45,185 bases of DNA. Source: Brevundimonas bullata (GTDB taxonomy: Bacteria > Pseudomonadota > Alphaproteobacteria > Caulobacterales > Caulobacteraceae). Positions within the stretch are counted from its first letter, which is position 1, and each line of letters opens with the position of its first letter. The stretch is taken from assembly GCF_003350205.1 (NCBI RefSeq), contig NZ_QLLC01000024.1, positions 1 through 45,185 on the forward strand. The letters are read 5' to 3'. Of the stretch, positions 7,904 through 15,110 are shown one piece after another. Position numbers and translations under genes: made by a program. The notes under the pieces are model-generated. The model did not search any database. It had not been told where the DNA came from and saw only the letters and a list, made by a program, of their open reading frames with translations.

Positions 7904-8563
7904 TCAGAAGGCGCTTTCGAGAACAGCGTTGAACGCCCGAACCGCCGCCGCCGGCCCTTGCGGATGGTTCCAGACGCCCGCGCTGACGGCGACGAAATCG
8001 GCGCCCGCAGCGGCCACTTCAGCGGCGTTGTCGACCGTGATGCCGCCGATAGCCACGCAGGGCGTCTCCATCGTTTCCTGCCAGATGGTCAGTTCAGCCA
8101 GTTCGGGCCGATGCGTGGTTTCCTTGGTCTCGGTCGGGAAGAAGGCGCCGAAGGCGACGTAGTCTGCGCCTGCCTCAGCAGCTTCCATGCCCAGATGACG
8201 ACTGTCATGGCAGGTGGCGCCGATCATGGCGTCCGGCCCCATGATGCGCCGCGCCTCGGCCACCGGCGTGTCGTCCTGGCCCACATGCACGCCGTCGCAG
8301 CCGGTGGCTTTCGCCAGATCCGGCCGGTCGTTCAGGATCACCGCCACGTCACGGGCTTGCGCGATCGGCGCCAGTCGCGCCACCGCAGCCCTGATCTGAT
8401 CATCCGAGGCGTCTTTCAGCCGGATCTGCAAGGCCGCGACCTCGCCGGCCTCCAGCGCCTGCTCCAGCAGACCGGCGAAGGCCTCCAGATCGGCGATGGC
8501 CGGCGGCGTGATCAGATACAGCTGGCAGGGCGGGCGGGGCGTGAGAGCAGGTTGACGGGCCAT
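7904..8563 (-). CDS. thiE: Thiamine-phosphate synthase
   Basis: The protein has 219 aa with the ThiE TIM-barrel pattern: [73 protein letters not shown]. The enzyme joins hydroxymethylpyrimidine diphosphate and thiazole phosphate to give thiamine phosphate in the cytoplasm. Several motifs depart from the standard form (QIRLKD for QLReK, GATCH for GvSc[10 protein letters not shown] for GPvfpTxTK). This could be a divergent or secondary copy, as TenI/ThiE-like paralogues exist. No other thi gene and no TPP riboswitch is seen nearby. Its start lies only 122 bp from bfd on the other strand. Confidence 0.82.
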   Translation of the reverse strand: MARQPALTPRPPCQLYLITPPAIADLEAFAGLLEQALEAGEVAALQIRLKDASDDQIRAAVARLAPIAQARDVAVILNDRPDLAKATGCDGVHVGQDDTPVAEARRIMGPDAMIGATCHDSRHLGMEAAEAGADYVAFGAFFPTETKETTHRPELAELTIWQETMETPCVAIGGITVDNAAEVAAAGADFVAVSAGVWNHPQGPAAAVRAFNAVLESAF

Positions 8564-8612
8564 GTCCCCGCCCTGCCCGTCCTCGCGCCGCGCGTCAATG
8601 TCGCAGCCCTAT

Positions 8613-8627
8613 GCGAACGATTTGCAC
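8613..8627 (+). promoter_or_regulatory. Fur-like box in the thiE-bfd intergenic region
   Basis: TGCGAACGATTTGCA is a 15-bp near-palindrome (one mismatch between arms) and matches the box at 4946-4960 at 14 of 15 positions. It overlaps the likely -35 of the bfd promoter (TTGCAC, 8623-8628; -10 GCTATAGC, 8642-8649). That placement suits repression by Fur bound to iron. Irr or another iron regulator cannot be excluded. Confidence 0.5.
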
Positions 8628-8649
8628 TCGCCTTAAGAAATGCTATAGC
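8623..8649 (+). promoter_or_regulatory. Putative bfd promoter
   Basis: TTGCAC at 8623-8628 and GCTATAGC at 8642-8649 resemble the Caulobacter housekeeping promoter. The -10 ends 36 bp before the TTG start of bfd. It overlaps the Fur-like box. Confidence 0.45.
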
Positions 8650-8685
8650 GAGCCATTCTCAGTAACTGCCTCGGGGCTTGCCGCC

Positions 8686-8871
8686 TTGTACGTCTGCAAC
8701 TGTAACGGCCTTCGCCAGCGTGACGTCGCCCAAGCCATCGAGGCGGGCGCCACACGCCCGCGTGAGATTTTCGCATCCAATCAATGCACTGCCCAGTGCG
8801 CGAAATGCGTCTGCGAAATGCGTCAGATGATCCAGGACACCCAGCAGGCCTTCGCGCTCGCCGCTGAGTAG
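8686..8871 (+). CDS. bfd: Bacterioferritin-associated ferredoxin
   Basis: The protein has 61 aa when read from the TTG at 8686 (L/M-YVCNCNGL). That start gives the family's usual N-terminus and places the four cluster ligands at Cys4, Cys6, Cys38 and Cys41, the same positions as in E. coli Bfd. A longer reading from the ATG at 8611 would add 25 residues with no family match and would run across the Fur-like box. Bfd binds a [2Fe-2S] cluster and passes electrons to bacterioferritin heme to release stored iron. The bfr gene follows 167 bp downstream. Two more cysteines (Cys34, Cys43) flank the cluster motif. Confidence 0.9.
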   Translation: MYVCNCNGLRQRDVAQAIEAGATRPREIFASNQCTAQCAKCVCEMRQMIQDTQQAFALAAE

Positions 8872-8886
8872 TCGACGCATCTGACA

Positions 8887-8935
8887 GCGAAATTCACTCG
8901 CACTATCAATGCAGTGATAAATACTCGCAAATGAA
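8887..8935 (+). promoter_or_regulatory. Candidate iron-responsive sites upstream of bfr
   Basis: GCGAAATTCACTCGC (8887-8901) has GCGA/TCGC arms. A second related stretch, ACTCGCAAATGAAC (8922-8935), contains the half-site TTTGCG/CGCAAA found in the boxes at 4946 and 8613. Both lie 104-152 bp before the bfr start. The match is weaker than for the bfd box. Confidence 0.3.
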
Positions 8936-9038
8936 CCACGCGGCCTTTGCCGTGGTAAAAGCCTTCGCATCCGGCAGCGTTTGAGTCTGGAGCGCCGCTC
9001 CGGCCTCCCTTCGCCGCCCATGACGAAAGGCGACGACC

Positions 9039-9539
9039 ATGAAGGGCGATCCGGCGATCATCCGCACCCTCAACGCGGTGCTGACCAATGAGCTGACGGC
9101 GGTCAACCAGTACTTCCTGCACGCCCGCATGTTCGAAAGCTGGGGCCTCAGCCACCTCGGCAACGTCATCTATCAGGAATCGATCGGCGAGATGAAACAC
9201 GCCGACATGCTGATCAAGCGCATCCTTTTCCTGGACGGCCTGCCCAACCTGCAGGATCTGCACAAGCTCAAGGTCGGTGAAGAGCCGATCGAATGCCTGG
9301 GCGCCGACCTGCAACTGGAGATCGACAGCCGCGCCACCACCAGCGCCGCCGTCACCCAGTGCGAGGAAGCTCGCGACTACGTCAGCCGCGACCTGCTGAT
9401 GAAGATCCTGGCCGATACCGAGGAGCACATCGACTTCCTGGAAAACCAGCACAAGCTGATCGAGCTTCTGGGCGCCCAGAACTATCTTCAGTCGGCCATG
9501 AGCGAGATCAAGACCGACGGCGCCGCCACCGGCAACTGA
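9039..9539 (+). CDS. bfr: Bacterioferritin
   Basis: The protein has 166 aa and is a four-helix ferritin starting MKGDPAIIRTLN. Ferroxidase ligands by position are Glu18, Glu51, His54, Glu94 and His130. Met52 in GEMKHAD is the heme ligand. The sixth ligand, Glu127 in E. coli, falls in the segment ADTEEH, where position 127 by straight counting is Thr and Glu follows at 128 and 129. The diiron site may therefore be slightly shifted. The protein forms 24-mers that store ferric iron in the cytoplasm. The bfd gene is immediately upstream and supplies the reductant for iron release. A strong terminator follows. Confidence 0.96.
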   Translation: MKGDPAIIRTLNAVLTNELTAVNQYFLHARMFESWGLSHLGNVIYQESIGEMKHADMLIKRILFLDGLPNLQDLHKLKVGEEPIECLGADLQLEIDSRATTSAAVTQCEEARDYVSRDLLMKILADTEEHIDFLENQHKLIELLGAQNYLQSAMSEIKTDGAATGN

Positions 9540-9565
9540 TCGCTTTCAGCGCCATCATCAAGGAA

Positions 9566-9597
9566 GGGGGCGGTCGAGGTTCGATCGCCCCCTTTTT
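9566..9597 (+). terminator. Rho-independent terminator after bfr
   Basis: A 12-bp GC-rich stem (9566-9577 with 9581-9592, one wobble) with a GGT loop is followed by TTTTT. It starts 26 bp after the bfr stop and lies just before the convergent exporter gene. Confidence 0.88.
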
Positions 9598-9603
9598 CTC
9601 GGC

Positions 9604-10329
9604 CTAGAGCACCTCGCGCCGCGCCAGGTGCGCCACGGCCAGGATCAGCACCAGCAGGCCCAGGCCGCCGCCCAGGCCCAGCGCCGTTTGCACACGCCAG
9701 GATTCGGTCGCCAACATATTGACCGGCATCTGCCACGGCATGAAGACGCCCTGCTTGGCCGACGCGGCCACCACGGCGAAGAAGGTCCCGCCGATTCCCA
9801 GCGCCAGCGCGGGCACGAAGCTGGCGAAGCGCATCGCCGTCCAGAACTGGATCGCAATCATCAACAGCCCGGCCGCGAACATAGCCGCCAGTTGCCCGGC
9901 GTACTTCCCGGCCGCAAACACGCCGGTCGGCGCCAGTTCGGGCTTGATCTGCACCCCCGCCGTCACCGCCCCCCAGGTCATTCCCATGACCAGCACCGAC
10001 ATGAGGCCCACGAGGCCCAGCACACAAAGCGCCTTGGCCCCGTAAAGGCTCGAGCGCGCCCGCGGCAAGGCCCGCAGCTGGTCCCAGGCTCGGGGTCCAT
10101 GCTCCATGTGCGCAACCAGCGCCGTCATCGCCGTCACCGTCATCGGCAACATGAAGATGGCCCACATGGCGTTGGCGTTGACCATCCACATGTCCCACGG
10201 TTGCGGCGCTTTCTGGCGCAGCAGATTGAAGAAGACGAACAGGGCGATCAGCCCCGGCGCCGCCAGGGCCAGCAACAGGGCCAGCGAGCGGTTCAGCTTG
10301 CGAACCTCGACAGACAGGACAGACAACAT
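9604..10329 (-). CDS. ABC-2 type transporter permease
   Basis: The protein has 241 aa from the ATG at 10329, which overlaps the stop codon of the ATPase gene (ATGA) and shows translational coupling. It has six hydrophobic segments and the N-terminus MLSVLSVEVRKLNRSLA typical of small ABC-2 permeases related to the lantibiotic-immunity/bacitracin-type group (MutG/BcrB-like). A longer ORF start would add 53 residues that overlap the ATPase gene and are not hydrophobic. With the ATPase it forms an exporter, presumably two permeases plus two ATPases. The substrate is unknown; no peptide precursor or modification enzyme is visible nearby. Confidence 0.85.
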   Translation of the reverse strand: MLSVLSVEVRKLNRSLALLLALAAPGLIALFVFFNLLRQKAPQPWDMWMVNANAMWAIFMLPMTVTAMTALVAHMEHGPRAWDQLRALPRARSSLYGAKALCVLGLVGLMSVLVMGMTWGAVTAGVQIKPELAPTGVFAAGKYAGQLAAMFAAGLLMIAIQFWTAMRFASFVPALALGIGGTFFAVVAASAKQGVFMPWQMPVNMLATESWRVQTALGLGGGLGLLVLILAVAHLARREVL

Positions 10330-11264
10330 CACGCGGCCTCCGGCAGGGATTGGGTGTTTTCGGTCACCTGGCGGTAGAGCCCCTCCAGCGAGCGTTCGCG
10401 GGCGCCGAAGGCGAAAACCCTGACCCCCTGCTCCACCAGCGCCCGATTCAGTCCAGCGGCGACCTGGTCGTGATCCTGACCGGGCCACAGGCGCGCGATC
10501 ATGCCGTCAGCGCCTTCAACCAGGGTCAGATCCCATCGCCGCAGCACCGCCGCCGCGCGCTGGGGGTCGTCGACCCGGAGGGTGATCTCCGACGCCTCCG
10601 CCGCCTTCAGGGCGGCCAGTTCGCCCTCCAGCACCAGCCGTCCCTGATGGATCACCCCGACGTGTGTGGCGATCTGCTCGATCTCGCCCAGCAGGTGGCT
10701 GGATAGGAGGACGGTCGCGCCGGTCCGCCCCGGCAGCCCCCGCAGAAAGCCGCGCATCTCGGCGATGCCGTCCGGGTCCAGACCATTGGTCGGCTCATCC
10801 AGCACCAGCACCGGCGGTGCCCCCAACATGGCCCGCGCCAGCCCCAGCCGTTGCCGCATCCCCAGCGAATAGCCCGCGACGCGGCGCCCGGCGTCCGCAC
10901 GCATCTCGACGACGGCCAGCACCCGGTCGATCTCGCTCGGCGGCAGGCCCAGAAGCCGGCGGCTCAGGTCCAGGTTCTCGCGCCCGGTCAGGTTGCCGTA
11001 GAAGCCGTGCGCCTCCAGCAGGGCGCCGACCTTGCGCGCTGCGCCGATGCGGTCGCGCCCCACGTCCACGCCGCCGACCCGGGCCGTCCCCGCCGTCGGT
11101 CGGATCAGGCCCAGCAACATCTTCAGCGTCGTCGTCTTGCCCGCGCCGTTGCGGCCCAGAAACCCATAGACCGCCTGATCCGGCACGGTCATCGACACCG
11201 CCTCCACCGCCGTCCGCGCGCCGAAGCGCCGCGTCAGCCTTTCCGTCTCGATCATTCTGACCAT
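10329..11264 (-). CDS. ABC transporter ATP-binding protein (DrrA/BcrA-like)
   Basis: The protein has 311 aa. Walker A is GRNGAGKTTTLKMLLGL, the signature is YSLGMRQRLGLARAML and Walker B is VLVLDEPTNGLDPDG, followed by the H loop LSSHLLGEIEQ. The C-terminal 90 residues form the accessory domain common in the ABC-2 exporter ATPases. The start may be Met1 or Met4 (11264 or 11255). It is transcribed divergently from the DUF2975/HTH pair, with a perfect palindrome in the 92-bp gap. The context suggests efflux of a toxic or signalling compound controlled by the neighbouring HTH protein; this is inference. Confidence 0.93.
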   Translation of the reverse strand: MVRMIETERLTRRFGARTAVEAVSMTVPDQAVYGFLGRNGAGKTTTLKMLLGLIRPTAGTARVGGVDVGRDRIGAARKVGALLEAHGFYGNLTGRENLDLSRRLLGLPPSEIDRVLAVVEMRADAGRRVAGYSLGMRQRLGLARAMLGAPPVLVLDEPTNGLDPDGIAEMRGFLRGLPGRTGATVLLSSHLLGEIEQIATHVGVIHQGRLVLEGELAALKAAEASEITLRVDDPQRAAAVLRRWDLTLVEGADGMIARLWPGQDHDQVAAGLNRALVEQGVRVFAFGARERSLEGLYRQVTENTQSLPEAA

Positions 11265-11310
11265 GACCGCCCTCCATTCGTTTAACTCTTAGATAAAGTT
11301 GCGAAGCGGC

Positions 11311-11335
11311 GATCTTTAAGTCAAGATTAAAGATC
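11311..11335. promoter_or_regulatory. Perfect palindrome containing a TTAA-N7-TTAA (CtrA-type) site
   Basis: GATCTTTAA (11311-11319) and TTAAAGATC (11327-11335) are exact inverted repeats around a 7-bp spacer. The core reads TTAA-N7-TTAA, the consensus for the cell-cycle regulator CtrA. A GATTC (GANTC, CcrM methylation motif) starts at 11341. The site lies 22 bp before the DUF2975 start and 47 bp from the exporter ATPase start. It could be a CtrA site or the operator of the downstream HTH protein. Confidence 0.55.
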
Positions 11336-11356
11336 AGTCAGATTCGGAACCGCCAG

Positions 11357-11854
11357 ATGCCCCACGATCCCGACCGCTTTCGTCGCCTGTGCGGCCAGTA
11401 CCGCTGGCTGGCCGTCTTCATGGTGGCCAGCGTAGGCCTGCTGCTGACCCTCGCCCACCTCATCGCCCCGATCGTCCAGTGGGGGCGCACGCCGACCCTG
11501 ACGGGCGGGCGCGATGTCGCCGCCTCGCTGATCTGGATCGCGCCCGCCCTCTGCTACCTGTTCGGGGTCTGGTCGATCGGTAGCGGCATGGGGCAGTTGG
11601 CGCGGGGGCGACTGATCCAGCCCACCCTGGCCTCGACCCTGCGCCGCGTCGGTCTGGCGCTCGGCGTCGGCGGGGTGATCAGCGTCTTCGTCGTCACCAA
11701 CCTGTTGCGGCTGATCGGCCACGCCAAGGGGGGCTACCTGCATTTCGACGTGGCGGGCATGACCCTGGGCATGATCGGCGGCGCCCTGTTCCTGCTGGGC
11801 CGGGTGGTCGATCAGGCAGGCGCCGTCCAGGCCGAGCTGGACGAGATGATCTGA
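11357..11854 (+). CDS. DUF2975 membrane protein
   Basis: The protein has 165 aa with four hydrophobic segments (around residues 15-38, 58-76, 98-116 and 128-146). The spacing and the RLIQPTLASTLRRVG loop fit DUF2975. Genes of this family are commonly paired with a small HTH_26 regulator, as here, where the stop codon overlaps the next ATG (TGATG). The pair is a recognised but poorly understood module. The membrane partner might sense envelope state or hold the regulator. It faces the divergent ABC exporter across a shared regulatory gap. Confidence 0.83.
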   Translation: MPHDPDRFRRLCGQYRWLAVFMVASVGLLLTLAHLIAPIVQWGRTPTLTGGRDVAASLIWIAPALCYLFGVWSIGSGMGQLARGRLIQPTLASTLRRVGLALGVGGVISVFVVTNLLRLIGHAKGGYLHFDVAGMTLGMIGGALFLLGRVVDQAGAVQAELDEMI

Positions 11855-12099
11855 TGGCGGTTCGCGTCACCCTCGACGCCCTGATCGTCGCCAAAGGGAT
11901 CAAGGCCCGCGACCTGGCCGCCCAGGTCGGGCTCAGCGAAACACAGCTCTCCCTGTTCCGTTCAGGCAAGGTCAAGGGCATCCGCTTTCGCACCCTGGCC
12001 CGGCTGTGCGCGGCCCTGGGCTGCCGACCGGGCGACCTGCTGGACTATGATCTCGACCCGGCGGACCTGGCTCCGCCCGACACGGCCGAGGCGGACTGA
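11854..12099 (+). CDS. Small Cro/CI-type (HTH_26, YozG-like) regulator
   Basis: The protein has 81 aa. Residues 3-66 form a lambda-repressor-like helix-turn-helix: ALIVAKGIKARDLAAQVGLSETQLSLFRSGKVKGIRFRTLARLCAALGCRPGDLLDY. The KVKGIRFRTL segment after the recognition helix is typical of the HTH_26 class. The ATG overlaps the stop of the DUF2975 gene by one base, so translation is coupled. It likely regulates its own operon and possibly the divergent exporter through the palindrome at 11311-11335; that link is inferred from position. Confidence 0.9.
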   Translation: MAVRVTLDALIVAKGIKARDLAAQVGLSETQLSLFRSGKVKGIRFRTLARLCAALGCRPGDLLDYDLDPADLAPPDTAEAD

Positions 12100-12130
12100 C
12101 GGAACCGCCCCGGCGGCGCGTCATTTGATG

Positions 12131-12147
12131 TCCTGAACTGTTCAGGA
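12131..12147. promoter_or_regulatory. Perfect 17-bp palindrome upstream of a membrane-protein gene
   Basis: TCCTGAACTGTTCAGGA has two exact 8-bp arms around one central base. It ends 6 bp before the ATG at 12154. It could be an operator or a hairpin in the 5' untranslated region that hides the start. It resembles no regulator site that I can name with confidence. Confidence 0.55.
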
Positions 12148-12153
12148 ACCGCC

Positions 12154-12699
12154 ATGCCCATCGAAGACGCTCTCGACACCGCCCGCGATCAGGCCGCCGA
12201 CTTCCTCAACGCCGAGGGGCGGGACTGGACCCACGTCGCCCTGGGCCTGGCCCTGACGGCGGGTTTCGCCCTGGCGGCGACCACGGCGGCCTCGAAGCTG
12301 ATCCGCCCGCAACCGCGCCACGCCCTGCAGCCGCTGGGCGGCGACGCTCCGATCACCGAGCGCCCACGCGGCCCGATCAGCCTGATCCTGCCCGCCATGT
12401 TCTCGGCCACCACCCTGTCCGCCGTTCGTGTCTGGAACGCCCCGGCCCGCCCCGAGCGCCGCACCGCCATGGCGCTTTGGGTTGCGGCACAGGCCGTCAG
12501 CGCGATCTGGCTGGCCGTTCGACCAACCCGGCTGACCACACAGATTTTGGCCGCCACCTCCTCAGCCGGCCTGGCGGCGGCCTTCGCCCACGAGGCCCGC
12601 AAGCTGGACCCCGGCGCGGGCAAGCTGGCCTCGCCGATGGGCATGGGCGTTCGCCTGGCCAACCGGGCCGAGGCCGGACTGGACCGTATGACCCGCTAG
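12154..12699 (+). CDS. Uncharacterised membrane protein (about four TM segments)
   Basis: The protein has 181 aa. Hydrophobic segments are visible near residues 30-46, 74-92, 106-122 and 132-148. The N-terminus is acidic ([19 protein letters not shown]). I do not recognise a family. The TspO signature (tryptophan-rich, PPxWxF) is absent. It is transcribed alone, 54 bp after the HTH gene, with a perfect palindrome just before its ATG. The next gene, efp, begins 127 bp downstream. Confidence 0.7.
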   Translation: MPIEDALDTARDQAADFLNAEGRDWTHVALGLALTAGFALAATTAASKLIRPQPRHALQPLGGDAPITERPRGPISLILPAMFSATTLSAVRVWNAPARPERRTAMALWVAAQAVSAIWLAVRPTRLTTQILAATSSAGLAAAFAHEARKLDPGAGKLASPMGMGVRLANRAEAGLDRMTR

Positions 12700-12826
12700 A
12701 TCCGCAGACCGGCGATCAGCGCCCCCATTGCCCTTTTTCCGCTGTTCCTCTACGGCTCGCCGCGATTTCGCGCGCCCGCCCACGAGCGGCCGGGCCGCCC
12801 CCAGCCCTCAGACCCCAGCGGTTTTT

Positions 12827-13393
12827 ATGAAAATCAACGGCAACACCATCAAGCCCGGCATGGTCCTGCAACACAACGGCGGCCTCTGGGTCGTCACCAA
12901 GGCCAGCCACGTCAAGCCCGGCAAGGGCGGCGCCTTCGCCAACGTCGAGGCCAAGAACCTCGAAACCGGCAACAAGCTGAACGAACGCTTCCGTTCGGAA
13001 GACAAGGTCGAGCGCGTCACCCTGGAACAGAAGGACTTCTCCTACCTGTTCGACAACGGCGACAGCCTGGTCTTTATGGACGACGCCACCTACGAGCAGA
13101 TCGAACTGCAAAAGGACTGGGTCGGCGACGAACGCATCCCCTATCTGCAAGAGGGCATGAAGGTCGTCATCGAGATGCATGAAGACCGCCCGATCGGCCT
13201 GGAGCTGCCGGAGCAGGTCACGCTGGAAGTCGCCGAGACCGAGCCCACCGTGAAGGGCCAGACGGCCTCGTCGTCCTACAAGCCGGCCAAGGCCAACAAC
13301 GGCGTCCGCATCATGATCCCGCCCTACATGGGCGTGGGCGAGCGCATCGTCGTCGACACCACGACGGGCGAATACGTCCGCCGCGCGGACTAA
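12827..13393 (+). CDS. efp: Translation elongation factor P
   Basis: The protein has 188 aa from the ATG at 12827; an earlier in-frame start at 12728 adds 33 residues not found in the family. The three beta-barrel domains are complete, starting [23 protein letters not shown] and ending with the conserved [22 protein letters not shown]. The tip of domain I is [10 protein letters not shown] with Lys33 at the position that is lysylated or rhamnosyl-modified (Lys/Arg) in other bacteria. EF-P relieves ribosome stalling at polyproline stretches. This fits a proteome with Pro-rich proteins such as the one at 5360-6130. No modification gene is in the window. A terminator follows. Confidence 0.98.
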   Translation: MKINGNTIKPGMVLQHNGGLWVVTKASHVKPGKGGAFANVEAKNLETGNKLNERFRSEDKVERVTLEQKDFSYLFDNGDSLVFMDDATYEQIELQKDWVGDERIPYLQEGMKVVIEMHEDRPIGLELPEQVTLEVAETEPTVKGQTASSSYKPAKANNGVRIMIPPYMGVGERIVVDTTTGEYVRRAD

Positions 13394-13442
13394 CAAAGAC
13401 CGTCTTTTCCGGCCAAGGTCGGGCGCTTAAGACGTATCTACA

Positions 13443-13469
13443 GGGGCGCGGATGGTCCGCGCCCCTTTT
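13443..13469 (+). terminator. Rho-independent terminator after efp
   Basis: A perfect 9-bp stem, GGGGCGCGG (13443-13451) with CCGCGCCCC (13457-13465), has an ATGGT loop and is followed by TTTT. It begins 50 bp after the efp stop. Confidence 0.85.
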
Positions 13470-13528
13470 GCTTCTCCGTCTCTCCGGGCCGACAGGGCCT
13501 TCAAGGACAGCCGGACCAGGAGAACCCC

Positions 13529-14335
13529 ATGGCCCTCGCTTCTGCTCTCGTTCAGGTCATCATCGCTGCCGTGCGCAAGACCGCACGCCCCATGCTTCGC
13601 GATTTCGGCGAAGTCGCCCAGCTTCAGGTTTCGCGCAAAGGGCCCGGCGATTTCGTCACGGCCGCCGACCTGAAGGCCGAAGACACCCTTTTTGAACTGC
13701 TGATGAAGGCGCGCCCCGGCTACGGCTTCCTCGGCGAGGAACGCGGTCTGGTCGAAGGCACCGACAAGTCGCACACCTGGATCGTCGACCCGATCGACGG
13801 CACCACCAACTTCATGCACGCCATGCCCCACTTCGCCATCACGGTGGGCCTGGAGCGCAAGCACCCCGACGGCTCGTCAGAGATCGTCGCCGGCGTCACC
13901 TATAACCCGGTGATGAACGAGCTGTTCTGGGCCGAAAAGGGCAAGGGCTGCTATCTGAACGACCAGCGCATCCGCGTCTCGGGTCGCCGCGACCTGTCCG
14001 AGAGCCTGATCTCGACCGGCCTGCCCTTCATCGGCAAGGCTGGACACTCGCAGGCCATCAAGGACATCCACGCGGTGGGCCAGCGCGTCGCCGGCATTCG
14101 TCGCCTGGGCGCCGCCTCGCTGGACTTTGCCTGGGTGGCCGCTGGCCGCTACGACGCCTATTTCGAGCGTAATCTGCAGCCCTGGGACGTCGCGGCGGGC
14201 ATCCTGTTCGTCACCGAAGCCGGCGGCACGGTCACGACCATCGACATCGACGGCGACCCCAAGAACGGCAAGCAGATCGTCGCTTCTAACCCGGAACTGC
14301 ACCCGCAGCTGCGCAAGATCCTGCAAGCGGCGTGA
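13529..14335 (+). CDS. suhB: Inositol monophosphatase family protein (SuhB-like)
   Basis: The protein has 268 aa. Metal-binding motifs are complete: GEERG (EE), WIVDPIDGTTNFMH (DxIDGT) and LQPWDVAAGILFVTEAGG (WDxAAG). Such enzymes hydrolyse inositol-1-phosphate and related sugar phosphates with magnesium; SuhB also takes part in rRNA transcription antitermination in E. coli. The length and the order of motifs fit SuhB. The gene stands alone between two terminators. Which role dominates cannot be read from the sequence. Confidence 0.93.
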   Translation: MALASALVQVIIAAVRKTARPMLRDFGEVAQLQVSRKGPGDFVTAADLKAEDTLFELLMKARPGYGFLGEERGLVEGTDKSHTWIVDPIDGTTNFMHAMPHFAITVGLERKHPDGSSEIVAGVTYNPVMNELFWAEKGKGCYLNDQRIRVSGRRDLSESLISTGLPFIGKAGHSQAIKDIHAVGQRVAGIRRLGAASLDFAWVAAGRYDAYFERNLQPWDVAAGILFVTEAGGTVTTIDIDGDPKNGKQIVASNPELHPQLRKILQAA

Positions 14336-14344
14336 TCCAAGAAG

Positions 14345-14379
14345 CGCCCTTCCCTTTTGGGGGAGGGCGATTTCTTTTT
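14345..14379. terminator. Bidirectional terminator between suhB and phoB
   Basis: The stem CGCCCTTCCC (14345-14354) pairs with 14359-14369 around a TTTT loop and is followed by ATTTCTTTTT. It lies 9 bp after the suhB stop. The phoB stop is at 14378-14380, so the T-run overlaps it; on the phoB side the run of A is short of ideal, so the suhB direction is the firmer call. Confidence 0.7.
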
Positions 14380-15067
14380 AGCTGTTCAGATCCAGCGAAT
14401 AGCCCGCCGAGCGCACCGTGCGGATCGGGTTGACCGTCCCCTCGACGTTCAGGGCCTTGCGCAGGCGGCCGACGTGAACGTCCACCGTACGGGCCTCGAC
14501 ATAGACATCCGAGCCCCAGACGGCGTCCAGCAGCTGCTCGCGGCTGAACACCCGCCCCGGGTGCTTCATCAGGTGATCCAGCAGGCGGAACTCGGTCGGC
14601 CCCAGATGGACCTCCTTGCCCGCCCGACGGACGCGGTGAGCGACGCGGTCGATGACGATGTCGGCGTGGTTGATGCGGTCGTCGGCCAAGCCCGGGCGAA
14701 TGCGGCGCAGCACGGCGCGAATGCGCGCTGTCAGCTCCGTCATCGAGAAGGGCTTGGTCATATAGTCGTCGGCGCCGGTGTCGAGGCCGCGCACGCGGTC
14801 CGACTCTTCGCCGCGCGCGGTCAGCATGATGATCGGCAGGTTGCGGGTCTCGGCCCGGCCGCGCAGACGACGGCAGACCTCGATCCCTGACAGCTTGGGC
14901 AGCATCCAGTCCAGCAGCACCAGATCCGGCAGGCGCTCGTCGACCTGCAACAGGCCCTCCTCCCCGTCCGCCGCCACGGTGACGTCATAGCCTTCCTTCT
15001 CCAGATTGTACTGGAGCAGGGTGGCCAGGGCGTCCTCGTCTTCCATCACCAGAATATAGGGTTGCAC
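14378..15067 (-). CDS. phoB: Phosphate regulon response regulator
   Basis: The protein has 229 aa. Residues 4-120 are a receiver domain with the acidic pair in MEDED, the phospho-acceptor Asp53 (LVLLDWMLP) and the switch residues in LTARGEE and TKPFSMTEL. Residues 130-227 form an OmpR/PhoB winged helix ending RTVDVHVGRLRKALN and IRTVRSAGYSLD. PhoB activates genes of phosphate scavenging when phosphorylated by PhoR. It is the last gene of the operon, 43 bp after phoU. WMLP and the context make PhoB rather than another OmpR-type regulator the clear choice. Confidence 0.97.
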   Translation of the reverse strand: MQPYILVMEDEDALATLLQYNLEKEGYDVTVAADGEEGLLQVDERLPDLVLLDWMLPKLSGIEVCRRLRGRAETRNLPIIMLTARGEESDRVRGLDTGADDYMTKPFSMTELTARIRAVLRRIRPGLADDRINHADIVIDRVAHRVRRAGKEVHLGPTEFRLLDHLMKHPGRVFSREQLLDAVWGSDVYVEARTVDVHVGRLRKALNVEGTVNPIRTVRSAGYSLDLNS

Positions 15068-15110
15068 GTCAGGCTCTCCGGGCAGTCGAAGTCGTCAGCA
15101 GGAAGGGAAG

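Noticed and set aside
8564..8685. TPP riboswitch upstream of thiE
   Set aside because: The leader is short and the conserved CUGAGA and ACCUGA blocks are absent.
9604..11264. Lantibiotic immunity system
   Set aside because: The exporter resembles that class, but no precursor peptide, LanB/C/M enzyme or protease is near.
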